Source of the DNA: a virus
DNA length: 28,737 nucleotides
Direction: 5' to 3' (one strand)
Virus record (IMG/VR): IMGVR_UViG_3300017750_000072
Location: 1 to 28,737 of that record
Part shown: piece by piece, positions 1-8,252 of the stretch
Layout: the number at the start of each line of letters is the position of its first letter
Position numbering within the stretch: position 1 is the stretch's first letter
The notes under the pieces: model-generated
The model's input: the letters and a program-made list of their open reading frames with translations, nothing else
What the model was told of the DNA's origin: nothing
The model's database searches: none
Translations under genes and position numbers: made by a program

Positions 1-2
1 AT

Positions 3-119
3 GTTAAAGCTTGGGTAGAAGCTAGTGGTGTGTATAGCAACTTATGTAGTGCTTTAAAAGATTTTATTGGTGAAATGAAAGTACCTGTTAATGTAGGTAT
101 GGAAAAACCTTGGTTATAA
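3..119 (+). CDS. C-terminal end of an unidentified upstream protein (5' partial)
   Basis: The window opens inside a reading frame that stays open from base 3 to a TAA at 117-119. It encodes about 38 residues ending in VNVGMEKPWL. The stop lies one base before the ATG of the next gene, the same tight spacing as the rest of the gene block, which supports a real gene end. The fragment is too short to identify a family or a function. It could instead be a chance open frame, since only 38 codons are visible. Confidence 0.55.
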   Translation, partial: VKAWVEASGVYSNLCSALKDFIGEMKVPVNVGMEKPWL

Positions 120-120
120 A

Positions 121-1854
121 ATGGCGGTTCCTGGTAGTGGTTCAATATCTTTATTAAAAATATTTTCTGAAAAAAACGAAGATGATTACACTGCTAACAA
201 TGCAGATGGTGAATCTAATTTTAGTTTACGTGGACTGAGCAGTGATAGTAACAATGACTCGTCTGGTGGTAATATAAATTTAAACACCACTTCCAACCCT
301 CTACCAGATCAATTAAGTTCACATAAAATGAGTGAGTTCTATGGTTATGATCATGATTTAAATGATGGGTCTCATACTTTTACAGCTAGAATTAAAAGTG
401 GTCTTTATAGTCATATTGCTTACACAAGCTCAGGTAACGTAAGTACTTCTGCTACTGGTTATATCGGTTATACAGGTGATCTTAGCAATAATGGTCAATA
501 TAGTAGTTTTTCTGATGGGTCTATGCCTGGTGGAATGGTGACAAATGCGCAGGCAACATCTTATTCAGTGGCAAACGCCCTTGACGGAGAACACGTACCT
601 AATAACGGGGTGAATCATATAGGTACTAAAGGTAAATTTGGTCGTGGTTTTACAGATGGTAGAGCGTGTTCTATAGATAGAATATGGAACGCTACAAGTA
701 GATTTCACCCTACTAGTGGTACTGGTAACGGTGGAGATCATAAGATATACATATCTTTCCACGGATATAAACCGACTTGGCAACATTTTTATGTTAGATG
801 GCATAATACTAGCACTTGGGTTGATTACGGTGCTTCTTCAACATGGCCCACAACTACTAGTGGTGTTGTGTATGGTAATATTACTCCAAGTGGAAGCAAC
901 GCTATATCAGGTGTTACCCACAGAAGCCTCAGGCATCAAAGAACAATAGATAATTATAATAATGGCGCCTCTACAACCGCTATGTTTGCTAAAACTGGTA
1001 GTCCAGGCACAGACGGTTATAGTATCACTGAAGCTGGTTATGATGTTAGAATAACAGGAATAAGCCAAGATTCAATTTATTGGGTTGGGCCTGTGTTCAC
1101 TATAAACTCTATTTCAAATGTATCAACAAGCGGTTTTACAAGTGGTAGAAATATAACAGCTGCAGAGGAAAATAGACAAATAGAAGGTTTTATTTGGGTT
1201 AATACTGCTTTTGCTACAGATCCTAAATCTGTTAGCTGGAACGGTGAAACATTAACTGGTTCTACTGGTAGAGAGTTTGATTTGATGGCTAGTAGCTCTG
1301 GATTATTAACATCAACAGGAAGTGCACAATACAATGCTAGTCCAAATGGTACAGTGTCTTTAATTTCTAACAACACATATAACGTTGCTTACGTGATGGC
1401 TATAAATAGCCACCCTCAGTATGGTGCAGAAGGTAGTGGACAAAGTGGAGACAATAATAAATATGTTTTTTCAACAAATACAAGAAGTTTTACAGTACCG
1501 GCATCTTACTCATATACAGCAACTATAACAGTAGGGTCTGATCAATATTATACAACATTAGCATACGGTTACGCTAGTTTAAGTTGGCCTAACATGGGTA
1601 GTACTAGTAATAGTACTTTCAACTCTAATGCTTTACTAGGTATGTACTGGCAAAATAACGCTACTGGTACTGATTATGTGTATCTTGTATTTATGGGAAG
1701 CAAACCTAATTTTACAGAACTAATAATAGGTTCAACAAACTTAGGAGCATCAAATAGTTGGACTTCTCAAAGCAACACAATGTGGAGAAAAGCAGTATCA
1801 TCCAACCCTTTTGCTAGTGTTGGATCAACAACATCGATATACGCTAATTACTAA
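121..1854 (+). CDS. Putative tail fibre / adhesin-like virion protein
   Basis: This 577-residue protein is rich in Ser, Thr, Gly, Asn and Tyr and has almost no predicted charge clusters, as in beta-structured phage fibres. It starts with MAVPGSGSISLLKIF, an N-terminal pattern I associate with many marine phage structural proteins, followed by SEFYGYDHD at residues 71-79, also recurrent in such proteins. The middle (about 330-460) looks like an immunoglobulin-like beta domain. Residues about 466-577 form a separate C-terminal module (TITVGSDQYY ... GMYWQNN ... LVFMGSKPNF ... TMWRKA) resembling C-terminal domains of phage tail proteins. No signal peptide or membrane helix is seen. TAA at the end is followed at once by TAG, a tandem stop. 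A role in host adsorption is inference; other surface-exposed virion roles are possible. Confidence 0.55.
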   Translation: MAVPGSGSISLLKIFSEKNEDDYTANNADGESNFSLRGLSSDSNNDSSGGNINLNTTSNPLPDQLSSHKMSEFYGYDHDLNDGSHTFTARIKSGLYSHIAYTSSGNVSTSATGYIGYTGDLSNNGQYSSFSDGSMPGGMVTNAQATSYSVANALDGEHVPNNGVNHIGTKGKFGRGFTDGRACSIDRIWNATSRFHPTSGTGNGGDHKIYISFHGYKPTWQHFYVRWHNTSTWVDYGASSTWPTTTSGVVYGNITPSGSNAISGVTHRSLRHQRTIDNYNNGASTTAMFAKTGSPGTDGYSITEAGYDVRITGISQDSIYWVGPVFTINSISNVSTSGFTSGRNITAAEENRQIEGFIWVNTAFATDPKSVSWNGETLTGSTGREFDLMASSSGLLTSTGSAQYNASPNGTVSLISNNTYNVAYVMAINSHPQYGAEGSGQSGDNNKYVFSTNTRSFTVPASYSYTATITVGSDQYYTTLAYGYASLSWPNMGSTSNSTFNSNALLGMYWQNNATGTDYVYLVFMGSKPNFTELIIGSTNLGASNSWTSQSNTMWRKAVSSNPFASVGSTTSIYANY

Positions 1855-1910
1855 TAGGTAAAAACTGTGAAAATAGCGTAATAATATAAACATAGAAAAC
1901 AATTTAAAAA

Positions 1911-2276
1911 ATGGATATAAAATATAAATGGTCAATAACAAGTCTAGATAAATTAGATGTTATGCGGGTTGGTGAAGAGAATGAAGAACTTAAAGATGTT
2001 GTAACATCTGTTAAGTTTATTTACACTGGAACAATTGATACTGGTGACAATAAAGGTTTACAAGCTAATTTTAATGGTTTTTGCCCTTTAAACGTGCCTG
2101 ATGTTGAAAACTTTGTAGCTTATTCAGATCTTAAAGAATCTGATTTGCTTGACGAAATAAAAAAATTACATCCAATTACCCATATGAATGCAACTATTGA
2201 GAAAGCATTAGAACAAGAAATAAATCCAGTTGTGGCGGTAGATGTTCTACCGTGGAGTGAAGAATCCACAGAATAA
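1911..2276 (+). CDS. Small conserved-type phage protein of unknown function
   Basis: The product is 121 residues and acidic. It has W8 and L12 near the start, the stretch FVAYSDLKESDLL (68-80), NP at 105-106 and LPW at 113-115. That layout (Trp near the start, 'voice-down' YxDLxExDLL helix, C-terminal xxLPW) resembles a small protein family of unknown function common in cyanophage and other marine phage genomes (possibly the group catalogued as DUF7936; recollection, not searched). It lies between the fibre-like gene and a coiled-coil gene. The leader AACAATTTAAAAA before ATG has no Shine-Dalgarno. No enzyme motif is visible. Confidence 0.7.
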   Translation: MDIKYKWSITSLDKLDVMRVGEENEELKDVVTSVKFIYTGTIDTGDNKGLQANFNGFCPLNVPDVENFVAYSDLKESDLLDEIKKLHPITHMNATIEKALEQEINPVVAVDVLPWSEESTE

Positions 2277-2300
2277 TAATAACACTTAAATTTAAATAAA

Positions 2301-2585
2301 ATGAAAGACGTAAAAGTAGAGGACATCGCTAAAGATGTAAAAAAGATTACTGACGAAGAATTAAAATCAGTACAAGGTAAAGTAAATTTAATAAATCAAG
2401 CTCAAATGCAAGTTGGTGGTTTAGAAGTTCAAAAAGCTGCAGCAATGGAAAAGCTGAAAGCTGGCCAACAAGAATTACAAGTAATTCAAACTGAACTTGA
2501 AGAAAAATACGGTAAAGTATCTGTTAATTTAACTGACGGTACAATAGCTGAATTACCTGAAGATGAGACTGATAAGAAAGATTAG
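2301..2585 (+). CDS. Small coiled-coil protein, function unknown
   Basis: A 94-residue, mostly helical protein. Residues about 18-69 are rich in Glu, Lys and Gln with heptad-like spacing of Leu/Ile/Val, pointing to a coiled coil, followed by a short beta-type tail YGKVSVNLTDGTI (70-82) and an acidic end. I recall similar small proteins in marine phages but know no function. The last 23 bases overlap the next gene, suggesting translational coupling. The ATG follows an A/T-only leader. Confidence 0.7.
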   Translation: MKDVKVEDIAKDVKKITDEELKSVQGKVNLINQAQMQVGGLEVQKAAAMEKLKAGQQELQVIQTELEEKYGKVSVNLTDGTIAELPEDETDKKD

Positions 2586-2781
2586 TATAGGTAAAGACTA
2601 TAAAAATGAAGCGATGCACTATTCCGTAGGCCAGGAGGTTTACGGAGGGCACGTTATCGATTCTATAGTTGAAGAAAACGATAAGTTTACTATCTATATA
2701 ACTAAAAATAAAGAGCTAATGCCTTGGAAAGATTTTAACAAGAATATGGCTATATCAGTTGAATATAATCTAGAGTACTAG
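2563..2781 (+). CDS. Small hypothetical phage protein (72 aa)
   Basis: Begins inside the preceding gene in another frame and ends with TAG whose G is also the first base of the next start codon (GTG at 2781). The text RKISIGKDYKNEAMHYSVGQ at residues 4-23 reads like a conserved block, which favours the 2563 ATG over the internal ATG at Met18. The protein is a likely small beta-fold with alternating hydrophobic residues (FTIYITKN). No function can be assigned; its place in a tight block ahead of the terminase suggests a phage-specific accessory. Confidence 0.65.
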   Translation: MRLIRKISIGKDYKNEAMHYSVGQEVYGGHVIDSIVEENDKFTIYITKNKELMPWKDFNKNMAISVEYNLEY

Positions 2782-3386
2782 TGAAGAGTGTTTTAAACTT
2801 TATAGTAAAACCTTTAAACGATAATAGATATAACAACAAAAAGAAAATTGGTGATAAAGAGTTAATACTTAACACAGATAACTTTAGTCACAAGTTTGTT
2901 AATAGACATGCTATTGTTGTAGAAGTTCCTAGCGTTGGAGATACTAATATACAAAAAGGTGATCTAGTTATAGTTCACCACAACGTGTTTAGAAGATGGA
3001 ACGATATTAGAGGTGTTGAAAAAGACAGCAAATCATATTATAAAGATGATATGTATTTTGTTTATGCTGATCAAATATTTTTATACAAAAGAGATGAAGA
3101 TTGGATAGCTAATGAATCTTTTTGCTTTGTAAAACCAATTGAATCTAAATCTAATAGTATTTTTAATGAAGACAAAGAACAATCTTTAACAGGTGTTCTT
3201 AAATATCCAGATACCAATTTAATTGAAGCTGGTTTAAAAGCTGGTGATTTAGTAGGTTTTAGACCAAACACTGAATATGAGTTTATTATAGACGATAGTA
3301 AAATGTATAGAATTTTTAGTAACTCAATTACAATTAAATATGAATATCAAGGAGACGAAAAAGAATATAATCCAAGCTGGGCATGA
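2781..3386 (+). CDS. Possible tandem GroES-fold (co-chaperonin-like) protein
   Basis: A 201-residue protein starting with GTG directly on the stop of the previous gene (TAGTG). Two halves each show a barrel-like pattern resembling co-chaperonin GroES: residues 43-68 (AIVVEVPSV ... IQKGDLVIVHHN) and 138-178 (GVL ... GLKAGDLVGF ... EYEFIIDDSKMYRI). In GroES the equivalent is a VV-x-VG strand, a conserved K-x-GD-x-V turn, then a hairpin ending in a tyrosine strand. No clear mobile loop is visible, so chaperonin binding is doubtful. Some phages do encode a GroES substitute for capsid folding (T4 gp31), and this gene precedes the head genes. The assignment is a fold guess; a generic beta-barrel of other function is equally possible. 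The C-terminal 47 bases overlap the next gene. Confidence 0.5.
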   Translation: MKSVLNFIVKPLNDNRYNNKKKIGDKELILNTDNFSHKFVNRHAIVVEVPSVGDTNIQKGDLVIVHHNVFRRWNDIRGVEKDSKSYYKDDMYFVYADQIFLYKRDEDWIANESFCFVKPIESKSNSIFNEDKEQSLTGVLKYPDTNLIEAGLKAGDLVGFRPNTEYEFIIDDSKMYRIFSNSITIKYEYQGDEKEYNPSWA

Positions 3387-3615
3387 TGCGGTTAAAGAAC
3401 TTATTAAAGTTGCTAAAGAACCAATAGTAGAAACAGAAGATGATATATCAGCTGATAGATTAAAAAATGCAGCTGCTACTAAAAAGCTAGCTATATTTGA
3501 TGCTTTTGAAATACTAACTAGAATAGAAAACGAAAAAGCTTTATTAGAAGGTAAGGTTATAGAAGAAGACAAGCCTAAAGTTTTTAGTGGTTTTGCTGAA
3601 AGAAGATCTAAGTAA
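3340..3615 (+). CDS. Small helical protein, candidate small terminase subunit by position
   Basis: Codes for 91 residues, mostly helical and charged (AVKELIKVAKEP, DRLKNAAATKKLAIFDAFEI). It starts inside the previous gene (47-base overlap) and its TAA overlaps the large terminase ATG as TAATG (3613-3617), so translation is probably coupled to the terminase. Small terminase subunits normally sit here, are helical and form rings, but they are often longer (about 110-200 residues) and have a helix-turn-helix that I cannot see. The role is therefore inferred from position only. Confidence 0.6.
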   Translation: MNIKETKKNIIQAGHDAVKELIKVAKEPIVETEDDISADRLKNAAATKKLAIFDAFEILTRIENEKALLEGKVIEEDKPKVFSGFAERRSK

Positions 3616-5813
3616 TGTACGAGCAAAACTTATATAAGGTTGTAAATCCTATAAAAATAAATACTATTAAAAGGCTTAATAAAAAGAAAGCCTGGAAATA
3701 TGGTTATAATAAAGAACACAATGTAGTTGTTATAAGTAAAAATGGTATGATTGGTGATGTGTATAGCATACAAAACTTACACATAGCTTTACCTAAAACT
3801 CCTAAAGAAGTTACAAAGTTCGATAACAACAGCTGGCAGATAGCAGATTATCCTAAAGAACTTAAAAGAGTTAAGACTATATTTGATTGGAGAGATTATC
3901 CTAATGATTTTAAAAACAAATATATAGATTATATAGAAAATGAGTTTAAGAAAAGAGATGAAGGGTTTTGGTTTTCTAACAAAGGTGTTCCAACTTATAT
4001 CACTGGCACTCATTATATGTACTTGCAGTGGTCCAAGATTGATGTTGGGAACCCAGACTTTAGGGAAGCAAACAGATTATTCTATATATTCTGGGAAGCT
4101 TGTAAAGCAGATAAACGATGCTACGGTATGTGTTACCTTAAAAACAGACGATCTGGATTCTCGTTTATGGCATCAGGAGAGGTTGTTAATGCAGCAACCA
4201 TATCATCTGACTCAAGATTCGGTATATTATCTAAGTCAGGACCAGATGCTAAAAAAATGTTTACAGACAAAGTGGTGCCAATATCAGTTAACTACCCTTT
4301 CTTCTTTAAACCAATACAAGACGGTATGGATAGGCCAAAAACAGAATTGGCATATAGAGTACCAGCCAGTAAACTTACAAGAAGAAACATCACTAGTAAA
4401 ACAGATAGACCTGAAGAGCTTACTGGATTAGATACAACTATTGACTGGAAAAATACTGGTGATAATAGTTATGACGGTGAAAAGTTAAAATTGTTAGTAC
4501 ATGATGAATCAGGTAAGTGGGAAAGACCTAACAATATATTAAATAACTGGAGAGTAACAAAAACCACATTGCGATTAGGTAGTAGAATTATTGGTAAATG
4601 TATGATGGGATCAACATCAAACGCTTTAGATAAAGGTGGTGATAACTTTAAAAAATTATACAATGCTTCAGACGTTACAAAAAGAAACCGCAATGGACAG
4701 ACTAGCTCGGGATTATATAGTTTGTTCATACCTATGGAATGGAACTACGAGGGATTCATTGATTCTTATGGACTACCTGTATTCGAAACGCCTGAAGACG
4801 AAGTCAAAGGTCCTCTTGGAGACTATATAGATGTAGGTGTTATCGATCATTGGCAAAATGAAGTTGATGGTTTAAAAAACGATGGAGATGCTTTAAATGA
4901 ATTTTATAGACAATTTCCACGTACTGAAGAACATGCTTTCAGAGACGAAACAAAAAATAGCATATTTAATCTAGCTAAAATATACGAGCAAATAGATTAT
5001 AACGATGAACTAGGTAATCATCATATAACTACTGGTAATTTCCAATGGACTAATGGTGTTAAAGATTCAAGAGTTATATTTTACCCAGATTTAAGAGGTA
5101 GATTTAAAATAACTTGGACACCACCATCTCATCTACAAAATAATGTAGTTTATAAAAATGGTGTTAAATATCCAGGTAATGAACACATGGGTTGTTTTGG
5201 TTGTGATAGTTATGATATATCAGGAACAGTTGATGGTGTGGGATCAAAAGGTGCTTTACACGGGTTAACTAAGTTTAGTATGGAAGATTCTCCACCTAAC
5301 CAGTTCTTTTTAGAGTACGTAGCTAGACCTCAGACGTCCGAGATCTTCTTTGAAGATGTTCTAATGGCATTAATATTTTACGGGATGCCAATACTAGCGG
5401 AGAACAATAAACCCCGTCTATTGTATTATTTACGAAGACGTGGTTATAGAGGTTTTAGTATGAATAGACCTGATAAAGTTTGGAATAAACTATCTACAAC
5501 AGAAAAAGAAATAGGTGGTATACCAAACTCAAGTGAAGATGTAAAGCAAGCTCATGCTGCTGCTATTGAAATGTATATACAAGATCATGTTAATGCTCAA
5601 GGTAAAATGTATTTTAATGAAACGTTGCAAGACTGGGCTAAGTTTGATATAAACAATAGAACAAAACATGATGCTGCTATTAGTAGTGGTTTAGCTATCA
5701 TGGGTTGCAACAGACACTTATATAACCCCAATGCTAAAATTGAAAAACAAAAAGTGAATATAAAAATAGCGAAGTACGAAAACAAAGGTGCTTTTTCTAA
5801 ATTAATAAAATAA
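3615..5813 (+). CDS. terL: Terminase large subunit (DNA-packaging ATPase/nuclease)
   Basis: Motor that translocates phage DNA into the procapsid through the portal and cuts the concatemer. The 732-residue protein shows the expected order: an atypical Walker A region KNRRSGFS (residues 176-183), in place of the classic GxxxxGK[ST]; Walker B with catalytic acid LLVHDESGKW (D297, E298); a coupling-type segment CMMGSTSNALDKGG soon after; then an RNase H-like nuclease with acidic residues D531/D534 (GCDSYD), E596 (LAENNKPR) and D686 (KHDAAIS). It is longer than most TerL proteins (about 450-650), mainly by an N-terminal extension of about 110-150 residues. Start ATG overlaps the previous stop; portal follows after 4 bases, the usual order. 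Confidence 0.93.
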   Translation: MYEQNLYKVVNPIKINTIKRLNKKKAWKYGYNKEHNVVVISKNGMIGDVYSIQNLHIALPKTPKEVTKFDNNSWQIADYPKELKRVKTIFDWRDYPNDFKNKYIDYIENEFKKRDEGFWFSNKGVPTYITGTHYMYLQWSKIDVGNPDFREANRLFYIFWEACKADKRCYGMCYLKNRRSGFSFMASGEVVNAATISSDSRFGILSKSGPDAKKMFTDKVVPISVNYPFFFKPIQDGMDRPKTELAYRVPASKLTRRNITSKTDRPEELTGLDTTIDWKNTGDNSYDGEKLKLLVHDESGKWERPNNILNNWRVTKTTLRLGSRIIGKCMMGSTSNALDKGGDNFKKLYNASDVTKRNRNGQTSSGLYSLFIPMEWNYEGFIDSYGLPVFETPEDEVKGPLGDYIDVGVIDHWQNEVDGLKNDGDALNEFYRQFPRTEEHAFRDETKNSIFNLAKIYEQIDYNDELGNHHITTGNFQWTNGVKDSRVIFYPDLRGRFKITWTPPSHLQNNVVYKNGVKYPGNEHMGCFGCDSYDISGTVDGVGSKGALHGLTKFSMEDSPPNQFFLEYVARPQTSEIFFEDVLMALIFYGMPILAENNKPRLLYYLRRRGYRGFSMNRPDKVWNKLSTTEKEIGGIPNSSEDVKQAHAAAIEMYIQDHVNAQGKMYFNETLQDWAKFDINNRTKHDAAISSGLAIMGCNRHLYNPNAKIEKQKVNIKIAKYENKGAFSKLIK

Positions 5814-5817
5814 TAAT

Positions 5818-8226
5818 ATGGCCGAATCAGTAACAAAAGCGTTTTTTCCAAGTCAGGTTGCTAGCGATCTTGAAAAAGTAAGCAAGGAATATGGTTTAAA
5901 AGTAGCTAAAGCAATTGAAAGCGAATGGTTTGTTAGAGATGGTGTTACCTATAGGTTTGCCAATAATCAAGACAGCTTTCATAGATTAAGACTATACGCT
6001 AGAGGTGAACAGAGTATACAAAAATATAAAGATGAATTATCTATAAACGGTGATTTGTCTTACCTTAATTTAGACTGGAAACCAGTACCTATTATACCTA
6101 AGTTTGTAGACATAGTGGTTAATGGTATATCAGAAAGAGTTTTTGATATAAAAGCTTACTCACAAGATCCATACGGTGTGGACAAAAGAACACAATATAT
6201 GGAAAGCATATTAATAGATATGCAAAACTTAGAACTTAATAAACAAGTTCAAGACTTTTACGGTATAAGTATACTTGAAAATGACGCAGCTAATATACCT
6301 GAGAATAAAGAAGAACTAGAATTACACATGCAGCTTAATTACAAGCAAGCTGTTGAGATAGCTGAAGAACAAGCTATAAATACATTGTTAAACGGTAACA
6401 GATACGAATTAACAAGAAAAAGATTTTACCAAGATTTAACTATATTAGGTATTGGAGCAGTAAAAACTACATTTAATACATCGGAAGGTGTTGTAGTTGA
6501 CTATGTTGATCCTGCTAATTTAGTTTGGTCTTACACTGAAGACCCTTATTTTGATGATATATATTATGTAGGTGAAGTTAAAACAGTACCTGTAAATGAA
6601 TTAGTTAAGGAGTTTCCAGAACTAACAGATGAGGATTTAAAAGATATAACTAACCAGAGTTTTAAAAAAGCTGGTTACTACAGTGCTCATAATGATCACG
6701 ATGAAATAGATAAAAATCAAATACAAATATTATATTTTAACTATAAAACATACTCCAAAGAAGTATATAAAGTGAAAGACACTGCTACAGGCGGTACTAA
6801 AGTTATAGTTAAAGATGATACTTTTAATCCTGTATTAGATGCTGCGCTAGAACAAAGGTTTGGTAGATTAGAAAAACAAATAGAAGTTTTATATGAAGGA
6901 GCTTTAGTTTTAGGTAGTGAAAAATTATTAAAGTGGGAGTTGGCTAAAAACATGATGAGACCTAAGAGTGATTACACTAAGGTTAAAATGAATTATAATA
7001 TAGTTGCTCCACGTATGTACAAGGGTAAAATAGAATCTTTAGTTAGCAGAATAACTGGTTTTGCTGATATGATTCAATTAACTCATTTAAAACTCCAACA
7101 AGTCCTTTCGCGAATGGTACCTGACGGCATATATATGGATGCTGATGGTCTTGCAGAAGTTGATCTTGGTAACGGTACTAACTATAATCCACAAGAAGCG
7201 CTTAATATGTTTTTTCAAACAGGTTCGATTATAGGTAGATCAATGACGTCTGACGGTGATATGAACCCAGGAAAAATTCCTATTCAGGAAATTCAATCTG
7301 GTAGTGGTGGTGCTAAATTGCAATCACTGATTCAAACTTACAACTATTATCTTCAAATGATAAGGGACGTAACCGGATTAAACGAAGCAAGAGATGCTAG
7401 CACGCCTGACGCGAAAGCTCTAGTTGGTATACAAAAAATAGCTGCAGCTAATAGTAATACAGCTACAAGGCATATATTACAAGCTGGTTTATTTTTAACA
7501 GCTGAAGTTGCTGAAGCGTTATCTCTTAGAATATCTGATATTATAGAATACTCACCAACAAGAGATGCTTTTATACAAGCTATAGGATCTCATAACGTAG
7601 CTACATTACAAGAAATGGCTGAGTTACATTTATATGACTTTGGTATATTCATTGAATTAGAGCCAGACGAAGAAGAGAAGCAATTATTAGAAAATAATAT
7701 TCAAGCTGCTTTAGCTCAACAAAGCATAGAGCTAGAAGACGCTATTGATCTTAGAATGATTAAAAACGTTAAGCTAGCTAATCAATTGTTAAAAATAAGA
7801 CGTAAGAAAAAACAAGAGAGAGACCAAGAGTTAGCCGAAAGAAATATACAAGCACAAGCAAAAGCTAATGCTGAAGCGCAACAAGTAGCTGCTCAAGCTG
7901 AAGTTCAAAAGCAAGAGGCTATAACTCAAATGCAAACACAACTAGAACAAGTTAAAGCTGAAATATCTAGTAATAAACTTGTACAAGAAGCTAAACTTAA
8001 AAAAGAATTAATGGCTTATGAGTTTCAATTAAACATGCAAATTAAAAACATGGAAAACTCTATAGCTGATAAAAAAGAAACTCAAAAAGAGGATAGAAAA
8101 GACCAGAGAGTACAATTACAAGGTGAAGAGCAAAGAAAAAGCAAGAATAGCGCTAAAAGCTTTGAGTCTTCAGGTAATGATACTCTAGGGCAAGGAATAG
8201 ACATGAGCGTGTTTAATCCTAGATAA
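5818..8226 (+). CDS. Portal protein
   Basis: Dodecameric ring at one capsid vertex through which DNA enters and leaves. The 802-residue protein follows the terminase and precedes scaffold and capsid genes. The N-terminal part (FHRLRLYARGEQSIQKY, then PIIPKFVDIVVNGI) is typical of portal proteins of short-tailed marine phages; the central region holds the wing/clip-type alpha-beta mixture. Residues about 657-785 form a long Gln/Ala/Lys/Glu-rich coiled coil (KKKQERDQELAERNIQAQAK onward), likely the barrel or crown region inside the head. No frameshift is visible. Identification rests on position, length and sequence style; no catalytic motif exists for portals. Confidence 0.88.
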   Translation: MAESVTKAFFPSQVASDLEKVSKEYGLKVAKAIESEWFVRDGVTYRFANNQDSFHRLRLYARGEQSIQKYKDELSINGDLSYLNLDWKPVPIIPKFVDIVVNGISERVFDIKAYSQDPYGVDKRTQYMESILIDMQNLELNKQVQDFYGISILENDAANIPENKEELELHMQLNYKQAVEIAEEQAINTLLNGNRYELTRKRFYQDLTILGIGAVKTTFNTSEGVVVDYVDPANLVWSYTEDPYFDDIYYVGEVKTVPVNELVKEFPELTDEDLKDITNQSFKKAGYYSAHNDHDEIDKNQIQILYFNYKTYSKEVYKVKDTATGGTKVIVKDDTFNPVLDAALEQRFGRLEKQIEVLYEGALVLGSEKLLKWELAKNMMRPKSDYTKVKMNYNIVAPRMYKGKIESLVSRITGFADMIQLTHLKLQQVLSRMVPDGIYMDADGLAEVDLGNGTNYNPQEALNMFFQTGSIIGRSMTSDGDMNPGKIPIQEIQSGSGGAKLQSLIQTYNYYLQMIRDVTGLNEARDASTPDAKALVGIQKIAAANSNTATRHILQAGLFLTAEVAEALSLRISDIIEYSPTRDAFIQAIGSHNVATLQEMAELHLYDFGIFIELEPDEEEKQLLENNIQAALAQQSIELEDAIDLRMIKNVKLANQLLKIRRKKKQERDQELAERNIQAQAKANAEAQQVAAQAEVQKQEAITQMQTQLEQVKAEISSNKLVQEAKLKKELMAYEFQLNMQIKNMENSIADKKETQKEDRKDQRVQLQGEEQRKSKNSAKSFESSGNDTLGQGIDMSVFNPR

Positions 8227-8230
8227 TTTG

Positions 8231-8252
8231 TTTAATTATATAATATTATATT
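8231..8252 (+). promoter_or_regulatory. A/T-only leader of the scaffold gene, shared with 11103-11121
   Basis: The bases directly before the scaffold ATG are purely A/T and begin with TTTAATTATAT, which recurs exactly at 11105-11115 ahead of the gene at 11122. Both leaders end in TATATT immediately before ATGG. There is no Shine-Dalgarno. It may be a translation-enhancing leader or part of a phage promoter; which one cannot be told from sequence alone. Confidence 0.35.

Noticed and set aside
2570-2590. Programmed frameshift joining the genes at 2301 and 2563
   Set aside because: The overlap has no good slippery heptamer or downstream stem, and the second gene has its own ATG followed by conserved-looking sequence.
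3940-4431. 163-residue reading frame on the + strand within the terminase gene
   Set aside because: It lies wholly inside the terminase frame that carries all expected motifs; its composition is not protein-like and it has no leader of its own.
8210-8240. Bacteroidota-type promoter (TTG, then TAnnTTTG) upstream of the scaffold gene
   Set aside because: TAATTTG at 8224-8230 is one base short of the consensus and no TTG sits at the proper distance upstream.
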